64,000 nucleotides of DNA from Streptomyces sp. NBC_00078 (GTDB lineage: Bacteria > Actinomycetota > Actinomycetes > Streptomycetales > Streptomycetaceae): the NCBI RefSeq assembly GCF_026343335.1, contig NZ_JAPELX010000001.1:4526001-4590000 (forward strand), written 5' to 3'. This document shows positions 7,870 to 15,003 of this stretch, in pieces (positions within the stretch are counted from its first letter, which is position 1; every line of letters begins with the position of its first letter). The notes under the pieces are model-generated. The model was not told the DNA's origin. It searched no databases and saw only the letters and a list, made by a program, of their open reading frames with translations. A program made the translations under genes and the position numbers.

Positions 7870-8806
7870 GGCGTGTTTCGAAAGTGCTGGTCACAGCCAC
7901 TCGTTGATGGCCGTGACCAGCACGGTCGCCTCGTAGCGGACGGCGAGTTTGTCGTATCTCGTTGCCACCGCGCGGTGGCGCTTGAGGCGATTGATTCCGC
8001 ACTCCACCGCGTGGCGCTCTTTGTAGTCGGCCGTCGAACTTGGGCGGCCGACCCCCGTGGGAGCCGCGCTTCTTGCGGTTGGTGATCTGGTCCCGCTTCT
8101 CCGGGATCGTGCAGCGGATACCGCGCTTGCGCAGGTAGGCGCGGTTCGCGCGGGAGCCGTACGCCTTGTCGGCACGAACCTTGTCCGGCCGGGTACGCGG
8201 GCGGCCCGGCCCGAGCCGAGGCACCCGGATCCGCCCCAGGACCACCTGGAACTGCGGAGAGTCACCCCGCTGCCCGGCAGTGATCACCAGTGACATCGGC
8301 TTCTGGGCCTGCTCGACCGCCAGGTGGAGCTTGGTGGTCAGCCCGCCCCGGGAGCGTCCGAGCCCGTGGTCGTCGGGCTCCGTGAAGACACCACCGGGCG
8401 GCTCGATCTGCAGATCCCCTTTTTGCGGGCACCGGCCGCATGCTGGTGGGCGCGGGCGATGGTGGAGTCCACCGAGACGTCCCAGGTGATCAGTCCTTCG
8501 GCGTCGGCCCGGGCCTGCAGTTGCTCGAAGATGCGGTGCCAGGTGCCGTCCCGCTGCCAGCGCCGGAACAGTCCATAAACCGTCTCCCACGGGCCGTACC
8601 GCTCGGGCACGTCCCGCCACGGTGCACCGGCGCGGGTGCGCCAGCGTATGCCGTCTATCAGCTGCCGCTTGGTGTGCACCGGCGGCCGTCCAGGCTTCCT
8701 TCCCACCGGGAGCAGCGGCTCCAGCTTCGCCCACTGAGCATTCGTCAGGTCATGCCTCCCCATGAAGTGGATCTTGACACATCAAGATCCACTTCTGAAA
8801 CACGCC
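7870..8806 (-). mobile_element. IS5-type insertion sequence (copy 1), frameshifted
   Basis: The element is about 937 bp and is bounded by terminal inverted repeats beginning GGCGTGTTTC (15 of 17 positions match between ends). CTAG duplications flank it at 7866-7869 and 8807-8810. Two overlapping transposase frames joined by an A-rich slip site and a short CTAG duplication are typical of the IS427 group of the IS5 family. A second inverted repeat (GTGGATCTTGA with TCAAGATCCAC, about 8768-8792) lies just inside the right end, possibly blocking read-through into the transposase. Confidence 0.85.
7891..8763 (-). pseudogene. IS5-family transposase (ORFA/ORFB), ORFB broken
   Basis: ORFA starts at ATG 8763 (MGRHDLTNAQWAKLEPLLP) and contains the DUF4096-like N-terminal domain and the first DDE aspartate (WDVSVDSTIARAHQH). 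The frame then moves by -1 at a CAAAAAGGGG run (about 8420), as expected for programmed frameshifting in this group. ORFB continues GRSRGGLTTKLHLAVE, DKAYGSRANRAYLRKRGI, PEKRDQ. A further unprogrammed shift near 8040, after GGRPPKFD, separates this from the C-terminal block DYKERHAVECGINRLKRHR, which carries the catalytic glutamate. No single product contains all three catalytic residues, so this copy is probably inactive. Confidence 0.8.
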
Positions 8807-8978
8807 CTAGGTGTATTGACCCGCAGCGTTGTTGACGCGGGTGATGGGTGGCTGGCCGCCGAGTGCGGTGTGGCAGCGGTGGTGGTTGTAGGTGTGGAGG
8901 AAGTCTGCCAGGGCTTCGGTCCGTTCCTGGTTGCTGGTGTAGGGCCGCAGGTAGGCCCATTCGTCGAGGAGGGTGCGG
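8807..8978 (-). CDS. IS481-type transposase, 3' exon
   Basis: This exon encodes the C-terminal part NRTLLDEWAYLRPY through FLHTYNHHRCHTALGGQPP to GQYT of an IS481-family DDE transposase. Its stop codon TAG (8807-8809) is supplied by the CTAG target duplication just outside the element. Joined to the 5' exon (11420-12204) after removal of the intron it restores VERF-NRTLLDEW in frame. It has no start codon of its own. Confidence 0.85.
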
Positions 8979-8984
8979 GTAGGG

Positions 8985-9075
8985 TCGGCCGGACGGCGAG
9001 GTGCCTGCTGAGCAGGTCCTTTTCCGTCCGGCCTCCCACCGAACCGGCCATGCCCGTTTCCGGGCAGCACGGCTC
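8985..9075 (-). ncRNA. Group II intron domains V and VI
   Basis: Domain V is the 35-nt stretch at 9041-9075 on the minus strand. It starts GAGCCGTGC, has a GAAA tetraloop between TGCCCG and CGGGCA, and closes with GGCCGGTTC; the AGC catalytic triad near its 5' end is present. Domain VI follows as a long hairpin with GGCCGGACGG paired to CCGTCCGGCC. An adenosine seven nucleotides from the intron 3' end (in GACCCTAC) is a plausible branch point. Confidence 0.8.
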
Positions 9076-9083
9076 TCCAGTGA

Positions 9084-10886
9084 CTACTGCGTGCGCGTTG
9101 TACTCGGCTTCCTCCGATGGATGCGGTCGTGACAACTGCCGCAGACCACAAGGGACTTGCGGCGGCGCGCGACCATCATCTTCACCCAATCGGAGGATGC
9201 GACACCGGCCCGTTGGAGCTCGTTGAGTGACTTGACGTGGTGGGCTTCCACCTCGCCCGGCCGCTTGCAGAGCTCGCATCTATTCGCCGCAAGCCGACGG
9301 ATCAGCTCTTTATGCGGATAGACCGGACCGGTCAGACGGTCGGTCAACTCCGCCGTCTTCTGCCGCTTGAGAGGAATTCCCCCGAAGCGGGCGACCAGTT
9401 CTCTCCTGCTGTCTCGCACCAAGGTGGCCTCGAAGCACGTGCGTGGCCCGTGCGGCGTCGCGATCTTAGCCTTGAAGCGGGCCGCCATCTTCGTCACCGA
9501 CGAGCCGTGCTTTCTTGCCAGGGTCTTGAGCATGGAGGTCTCCATGACCCAGCGCAGCCGGTGAAGTCGTTGGACATCACCGGCCAGGAGGTAGTACTGG
9601 ACGATGCCCCGGTACTCGATCCCGTATTTGCCCACGATGACATAGTCGGTCTCGTTGACCAGAGGGTTTCGGCACGCGGGTTTTCCGCGCGACAAGTACG
9701 GGGCGCTCTTGGCCTTGACCACAGAGGCAGGCACATGCAGGACTACCGCTCCGCATACTGACCGGCGATTTCGCCGATCGCTTGCCGACGGCCGTCTTGT
9801 TTTCTGATTTGTGCTTGCTACTGAGATCTCGTAGCCGAGGAACTTTGCCCTCTTGGTACGGGCATGGGTGATCAGCGTCTTCTCTTGTGACAGTTCCAGC
9901 TTGAGATCATCACGCAGGAACTTCGCGATCCGCTGTTTCACTTCCTCGGCTTCGGCCTTCGGCCCGACAAACCCGAGCAAGGTGTCATCGCAGTACCGCA
10001 CGTAGCGCAGTCTCCGGTAGTTCGGATCATTCGGATCCTGGCTCGGGAGACTGTGCAGCCGACGATAGAGAGATCGCACTTCAACACGGTCACCTCGCCG
10101 GCGGGCACGTACGATCGCTTGCTCCACCTTCCGGTACTCCGGGTTGCGCGCTCGGAGCTTCGCCCGGGTGTATTCGGGGATCAGGGTTTTCTCGATGAAC
10201 TCGTCCAACTTGTGCAGGTAAATATTGGAGATCACGGGGGAAACGACGCCGCCCTGCGGAGCCCCGCTGAGTGTCGCGTTCCAGACCCAGTCCTCCAGGT
10301 ATCCGGCCTTGAGCATGTTGCGCACCAGCCGCAGGAAACGCTGGTCATGGACCTTCTCGCCCAGCAGTCGGAGCGTGACCTCATGGTCGAGGCTCCCGAA
10401 GCAGTCGGCGATGTCGCCCTCAATAAACCAGGTTGTTCCGGTCCAGGTGTTGGCCACTTCCCGCAGTGCGGTGTGGCAGCCTTTTCCTGGCCGGAATCCG
10501 TGGGAGCGGTCGGAGAAGGAAGGCTCGTAGTAAGCCTCCAAGAGGAGACGTATCACTTCACCTACTAATTTATCCGTCCAAGTTGGCAGACCTAGAGGCC
10601 GAGTCTTTCCGCTCTGTTTCTTCGGGATATGGACTCGCCTCACAGGGCGGAATCGATAGCGCTCGTGGCGCATCGCATCGATGATGCGGTCGATCTTCCG
10701 AGCGGACATGCCGTCCACGGTATCCTGCGTTACCCCAGGCGTCATCGCACCCTTGTTGGAGTAGATGCGCCCGTAAGCCAGCAGATACAACTGCGGGTTG
10801 AACAGCTGTCGATACAGTTCCTCACACGGCAGACCGCGCCTGCCGCGCTCACGCAGGACACCCAGCACCGTCTCGGCGCTCTGCAT
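9084..10886 (-). CDS. Group II intron reverse transcriptase/maturase with HNH endonuclease
   Basis: The 600-residue protein has three parts. First is an RT domain (residues ~30-350: AYGRIYSNKGAMTPG, IPKKQSGKTRPLGLP, DRSHGFRPGKGCHTAL, IEGDIADCFGSLDH, LSGAPQGGVVSP). Second is domain X maturase (about 400-520, RGIVQYYLLAGDVQRLHRLRW). Third is a C-terminal HNH nuclease (CELCKRPGEVEAHHVKSLNEL ... CGSCHDRIHRR). Such proteins help the intron RNA fold and carry out retrohoming. The RT active site reads YCDD rather than the usual YADD. ATG at 10886 is preceded by GGGAGG at 7-nt spacing. Codon use differs from the surroundings, with a TTA at 10566-10568. Confidence 0.9.
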   Translation of the reverse strand: MQSAETVLGVLRERGRRGLPCEELYRQLFNPQLYLLAYGRIYSNKGAMTPGVTQDTVDGMSARKIDRIIDAMRHERYRFRPVRRVHIPKKQSGKTRPLGLPTWTDKLVGEVIRLLLEAYYEPSFSDRSHGFRPGKGCHTALREVANTWTGTTWFIEGDIADCFGSLDHEVTLRLLGEKVHDQRFLRLVRNMLKAGYLEDWVWNATLSGAPQGGVVSPVISNIYLHKLDEFIEKTLIPEYTRAKLRARNPEYRKVEQAIVRARRRGDRVEVRSLYRRLHSLPSQDPNDPNYRRLRYVRYCDDTLLGFVGPKAEAEEVKQRIAKFLRDDLKLELSQEKTLITHARTKRAKFLGYEISVASTNQKTRRPSASDRRNRRSVCGAVVLHVPASVVKAKSAPYLSRGKPACRNPLVNETDYVIVGKYGIEYRGIVQYYLLAGDVQRLHRLRWVMETSMLKTLARKHGSSVTKMAARFKAKIATPHGPRTCFEATLVRDSRRELVARFGGIPLKRQKTAELTDRLTGPVYPHKELIRRLAANRCELCKRPGEVEAHHVKSLNELQRAGVASSDWVKMMVARRRKSLVVCGSCHDRIHRRKPSTTRTQ

Positions 10887-11419
10887 TTCGCATACCTCCC
10901 GACTTTGGGTGTCCGATCACCTGGGGCCCTTCGCCCGACTGCAGACGGCTTTCCCGTCCTCCCCGGCCGGTCGTTACTCCGGCGACTACTACGGCCCCTC
11001 CGTCGCCATGGGGCTCGCGCCCGTTAGGCGATCCCACGTTCGTCCCTGTCGTACGTAATAGCGTGACGTAGGCGCCCCACTCATCTCCTTAAATACCCTC
11101 ACTGGGCATCGCTCCTTGTCCCGGAGGTTGCTTGGCCTTCTTTCACAGCGACCGCAGGACCGGCACCGGTTTCAGACGTTTTTTTCCGGTGGATGCGAAC
11201 TTTCATCTTCTGGAGATTGGGATTCAGGCAATTCAGCTTTCGCCATATCACGCGGGTCCCCCAGAGCACCGTCCCTGACGTCTGGACCCGGCCTCTGGTT
11301 GGCTGGCATGCTACGGTCCCCTTCACCTTTCGGATCCAGGTAAGCCATCAGACCCAGGAATATCCCTCCGAATTCCTCCCGGCTATGCCGGGGATACGAC
11401 CGGGCGCCTCGTGGCGCAC

Positions 11420-12204
11420 TTGAAGCGTTCGACCTTGCCGTTGGTCTGCGGGCGGTAGGCGCGGGTGAGCTTGCCGGCCGCGTCGAGGTCGGCCAGGGCC
11501 TCACGCCAGGCGAAGCTTTTGCGGTAGGGCCAGGCGTTGTCGGTCAGGACCCGCTCGATGCGGGTGATGCCGTGCTCGGCGAAGAAGGCTGCGGCCCGGC
11601 GCAGGAAGTCGGCGCAGGTGGCGGCCTTCTCGTCCGCGTGGACCTCGCTGTAGGCGAGGCGGGAGTGATCGTCGACGGCGGAATGGACGTAGTCGAAGCC
11701 CATGCCGCTGCGGGTGGCCCGGCCGGCCTGCCGGCCCAGCACCTTGTGGCCGCCGCCGTCGGGGATGCGGCCGAGCTTCTTGACGTCGACGTGGACCAGC
11801 TCGCCGGGCCGGTCGCGTTCGTAGCGGCGGATGACCTGCCCGGTGGGCCGGTCCAGAAAGGCCAGGCGGTTGAGGCCGTGCCGGGTCAGGATGCGGTGCA
11901 CGGTGGAGGCGGGCATGCCCAGGATCGGCCCGATGCGAGCCGGGCCCAGCTTGCGCTCTTGTCGCAGCCTGCAGACATGCGCTTCGGTGGCGGCTGCGGT
12001 CCGGTGCGGTGTCGTGCGGGGACGGCTGGGGCGGTCGATGAGTCCGCTCTCGCCCTCGGAGTGCCAGCGCCGGATCCACTTGTGGGCGGTGGGACGGGAG
12101 ATGCCCATCTCGGCTGCGACGTGCGCGACGGGACGGCCGGAGCGCACACGGTCGACGAGCAGTCGCCTGCCGTGAACGGTCAGCCGGGCATTACGGTGGG
12201 ACAC
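11420..12204 (-). CDS. IS481-type transposase, 5' exon
   Basis: GTG at 12204, five nt after GGAGG, gives VSHRNARLTVHGRRLL. A leucine-rich HTH follows (HVAAEMGISRPTAHKWIRRW), then the DDE integrase core with VHVDVKKLGRIPDGG, YVHSAVDDHSRLAYSEV and VLTDNAWPYRK. The exon stops at TNGKVERF, where the group II intron interrupts the codon for the next residue. Spliced to 8807-8978 it would make a complete 318-residue transposase. Unspliced, translation runs about 11 codons into the intron and ends. An in-frame ATG at 12240 lies further upstream without a better ribosome site. Confidence 0.87.
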
Positions 12205-12309
12205 GAAGGCCTCCGTGCGGTGAAGATTCGACACCTCCACTACACACGGGGGCCTTCGCCATGATCAAGCCCGGCCAGCGTTAACAACGCTCGTGATCAA
12301 TACACCTAG

Positions 12310-13397
12310 GGCCTGTTCCAGGTTCGGATCATGTTGGCCGGAGGCTGCGGATCCAGATCACGGCACCGCGTAGGTGGAGTCCGGCGAGGTAGCTGGTGGC
12401 GGTCTTGTCGTAGCGGGTGGCCAGGCCCCGCCACTCCTTGATCTTGTTGATGCAGCGTTCGACGGTGTTGCGGTCCTTGTACAGGTCCGGATCGTGACCG
12501 ACCGGGCGGCCGCCGCGAGAACCCTTCTTCTTGCGGTTGGCGGCCTGGTCGGCCTTCTCCGGGATGACACCGCGGATGCGGCGTCGCCGCAGGTAGGCAC
12601 GGTTGGCGCGGGAGGAGTACGCCTTGTCCGCGGCGACGGCGCCGGGCCGGGTGCGCGGGCGGCCGACCGGGCCACGCACCTTGATGCCCTCCAGCACCGG
12701 GACGAAGCGGGGGCTGTCGGCGGCCTGTCCCGGGGTGAGGACGAACGACAGCGGCCGGCACCGGCGTTCGGCCGCGAGGTGGGTCTTGGTGGTCAGCCCG
12801 CCCCGGGAGCGGCCCAGTTCGGCCGCACGGAGCCGGGCTCTGCGCCGCCGCCGTAAACGCCGCCGCTCCTCACGCGCCACGTCGTCGCCGACCTCGCCCG
12901 GCGGAGCTACCGGTGCGCTTTGCCCCTTTCGAGAATCCCCTTTTCCTCGGTGACGGCCTTCTCCAGCTCGTCCAGCAGCTCGGGGTCGACGGCCATCCCC
13001 GCCGCGTGATGATGAGCGCGCGCAACCGTGGAATCCACGCTGACCAGGTCGAGATCGACCTGCCCACGGCCCGCCGCCTCGGCGATCATCCCCTCCATCA
13101 GCGTCCGGAAGGTCCCGGCCACCGCCCAGCGCTGGAACGCGCCGTAAACGGTCGACCAGGAGCCGTACTCCTCAGGCACGTCCCGCCAGGGACAACCCGC
13201 CCTGAACCGCCACATCACAGCGTTGAACAGCCGCCGCAGGTCAGGGACCGGGCCGCGCTCGCCCACCGGCAAGAACGGCTCGACCAACTCCCACTCGGCA
13301 TCCGAGAGATCACCACGCGCCACCCTCGACAACTACCAGGCCCAGCCGCCCGGCACCGGCGAATCCCCAAACCAATGATCTGAACCTGGAACAGGCC
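12310..13397 (-). mobile_element. IS5-type insertion sequence (copy 2), apparently intact
   Basis: The element is 1088 bp and has inverted repeats starting GGCCTGTTCCAGGTTC (22 of 23 positions match). CTAG duplications lie at 12306-12309 and 13398-13401. It belongs to the same IS5/IS427-like group as copy 1, but its inverted repeats and proteins are clearly different, so it is a separate element rather than a duplicate. Confidence 0.88.
12329..13332 (-). CDS. IS5-family transposase with -1 frameshift (ORFA/ORFB)
   Basis: ORFA (12907-13332) starts MSRVARGDLSDAEWELVEPFLP and carries the first DDE aspartate in LVSVDSTVARAHHHAAG. It stops just after ERGKAHR. ORFB is open in the -1 frame through the GAAAGGGGCAAAG stretch at the end of ORFA. 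It encodes GRSRGGLTTKTHLAAE, DKAYSSRANRAYLRRRRI, IPEKADQ and DRNTVERCINKIKEWRGLATRYDK, with the second Asp and the Glu, to a stop at 12329. Programmed -1 frameshifting is the normal way this group makes its transposase. No other disruption was seen. Confidence 0.83.
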
Positions 13398-13456
13398 CTA
13401 GTACGGAGGGCGGCGGCTCCTCCCGTCAGACGACCTGATGTCCTGCGTTCGTCCGT

Positions 13457-13470
13457 GTTTCACGTGAAAC
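13457..13470. promoter_or_regulatory. parS: parS site
   Basis: Perfect GTTTCACGTGAAAC, the ParB-binding centromere site of Streptomyces, just outside the IS stack. A degenerate relative with two mismatches (GTCTCACGAGAAAC) lies at 13528-13541. Confidence 0.9.
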
Positions 13471-13581
13471 ACCCCTCGGCTGTCCGCCCGCTGTGCACTT
13501 GCCCGCGAAATGGCTAAAAGGCCTTGTGTCTCACGAGAAACGGGTGGACGGCGAGGGCACCCGTCGGACAGCCTGACCTGC

Positions 13582-14448
13582 GTGTCGACTCCTTCTCACG
13601 CCCCTCTTCCCATCCGCCGTCTGACGCTTCGCGATCTCAGCGCCTGCGCCGACTTGTCCGAGGACCGGGGGTGGCCACGCGAGGAGCACAAGTGGGGATT
13701 CCTCCTCACGGCAGGGAAGGGATACGGGATCGACGACCCCGACGGCGGCCTCGTCAGCGCCTGTGTCGTCACCGAGTTCGGGCCGCATGGCCGCCCCGCT
13801 CTTGGAGCCATCGGGATGGTGCTGGTAGCCGAACGGCACGCCCGTCAGGGCATCGGCCGCCGGCTGATGCAACACGTCGTCTCGCTGATGGGCACCACCC
13901 CGCTGACGCTGCACGCCACACCGTACGGTCGACCGCTCTACGAGGAACTCGGCTTCAAGGTCACCGGCCGGGCGGAGATGCTGTGCGGGCACTTCACACC
14001 CAGCGGCTCGGAGCCGGAGGCCGGCACACGCGCGGCCACCGCCGAGGACCTCACCTCGATCCTCCGGCTCGACGAGGAAGTGTTCGGTGCCGACCGCACA
14101 CCCATCATCACGCGGCTGCCCGCCTTCGCCGACCGGATGCACGTGGCCGAGGAAAACGGCCGGCTCATCGGCTACGCAGCCACCTGGCCCAACATGGAAA
14201 CCCAGGTGGTAGGTCCCCTGATCGCCCGCGATACGGCGACGGCGAAGGCTCTCATCACCTCGCTCGCCACCCACACCGACCGACCCCTGCGCACCGACAT
14301 CGACGTACGGCACGAAGAGTTGCTGGCATGGGCGAAGGAGCGGGGGCTGGCGTCCATCGCGTTCAACGCGGTCATGACGTACGGGATCCCGGAACTGCCC
14401 GGCGACTGGACCAGGCGATTCGCTCCGCTGACGGTGGCGGCGGGATGA
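13582..14448 (+). CDS. GNAT-family acetyltransferase, two-domain type
   Basis: The protein starts VSTPSHAPLPIRRLTLRDL (288 residues from GTG 13582). The N-terminal GNAT domain contains the acetyl-CoA loop VAERHARQGIGRRLMQHVV and the C-terminal strand PYGRPLYEELGFKVTG. A second, diverged GNAT-like domain (Acetyltransf_18 type) follows from about residue 145. Substrate is unknown. An in-frame ATG at 13510 would add 24 residues, translating over the degenerate parS at 13528; neither start has a clear ribosome site, so the 5' end is uncertain. Confidence 0.78.
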   Translation: MSTPSHAPLPIRRLTLRDLSACADLSEDRGWPREEHKWGFLLTAGKGYGIDDPDGGLVSACVVTEFGPHGRPALGAIGMVLVAERHARQGIGRRLMQHVVSLMGTTPLTLHATPYGRPLYEELGFKVTGRAEMLCGHFTPSGSEPEAGTRAATAEDLTSILRLDEEVFGADRTPIITRLPAFADRMHVAEENGRLIGYAATWPNMETQVVGPLIARDTATAKALITSLATHTDRPLRTDIDVRHEELLAWAKERGLASIAFNAVMTYGIPELPGDWTRRFAPLTVAAG

Positions 14449-14486
14449 GCCCTGTCCCTGAGCGCGACCGTACGTAGAGTGCAGGC

Positions 14487-14939
14487 ATGGGAGATCTTGA
14501 AATAAGGCCCGCCACGGCGGACGACGTGACCGCGATCGTCGCCCTGCTCGCCGACGACCCCTTGGGCGCCCAGCGCGAGTCACCGGACGATCTGACCCCG
14601 TATCTGTCCGCGTTGGAACGCCTCACATCCGACCCGAACCAGCATCTGGTCGTCGCGGTCCGGCAGGAACATGTCGTCGGCACGCTGCAGCTCACGATCA
14701 TCCCCGGCCTCTCGCGTCGCGGTGCCACCAGGTCGATCATCGAAGGCGTCCGGATCCACGCCGATGAACGAGGAGGCGGTCTGGGCACGCGGCTCATCCA
14801 GTGGGCAGTCGACGAATCCCGGCGCCAGGGCTGTCAGCTGGTACAGCTGACTTCCGACAACACGCGCACCGACGCGCACCGCTTCTACGAGAGGCTCGGC
14901 TTCACGCCCTCACACGTGGGGTTCAAGTTCCAGCTGTGA
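14487..14939 (+). CDS. GNAT-family acetyltransferase
   Basis: This 150-residue single GNAT domain starts MGDLEIRPATADDVTAIVALL. The acetyl-CoA-binding motif is VRIHADERGGGLGTRLIQWAVDE, and the end has the typical NTRTDAHRFYERLGFTPSHVGFKF. It resembles small-molecule N-acetyltransferases; substrate unknown. It lies 38 bp after the previous GNAT gene on the same strand and is probably cotranscribed. Confidence 0.83.
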   Translation: MGDLEIRPATADDVTAIVALLADDPLGAQRESPDDLTPYLSALERLTSDPNQHLVVAVRQEHVVGTLQLTIIPGLSRRGATRSIIEGVRIHADERGGGLGTRLIQWAVDESRRQGCQLVQLTSDNTRTDAHRFYERLGFTPSHVGFKFQL

Positions 14940-14954
14940 GGCCGCGAAGCGAAG

Positions 14955-14980
14955 CGTCGTGTTTCACGTGAAACACGACG
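14955..14980. promoter_or_regulatory. parS: parS site inside a 26-bp palindrome
   Basis: The perfect parS core GTTTCACGTGAAAC (14961-14974) is extended on both sides by matching bases (CGTCGT and ACGACG), giving a 26-bp perfect palindrome right after a gene. It could also form a transcription terminator hairpin. Confidence 0.9.
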
Positions 14981-15003
14981 CCGTATGGGCAAAGGTGACT
15001 AGC

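Larger units (their letters stand above)
8979..11419 (-). mobile_element. Group II intron (2441 bp) inside the IS481 transposase gene
   Basis: On the minus strand the intron begins GTGCGCCACG, matching the conserved GUGYG 5' end, and ends CCCTAC, matching the AY 3' end. The exact borders are fixed by reading frame: exons of 821 nt (from 12240) and 172 nt join to VERF-NRTLLDEW with no gap. A recognisable domain V sits at 9041-9075 and a domain VI hairpin at about 8985-9034. The intron-encoded reverse transcriptase occupies the domain IV position (9084-10886). The 533 nt at 10887-11419 contain the 5' ribozyme domains and no other gene. It appears capable of splicing, but this is inferred only. 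Confidence 0.88.
8812..12304 (-). mobile_element. IS481-type insertion sequence carrying a group II intron
   Basis: Terminal inverted repeats start TGTATTGA and match over about 27 bp (left end 8812, right end 12304; both contain AGCGTTGTT). The element is flanked by 6-bp duplications CCTAGG at 8806-8811 and 12305-12310. IS481 of Bordetella is known to duplicate 6 bp at NCTAGN targets, and this fits exactly. Without the 2441-bp intron the element would be about 1.05 kb, a normal size for the family. It lies between two IS5-type elements. Confidence 0.88.
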
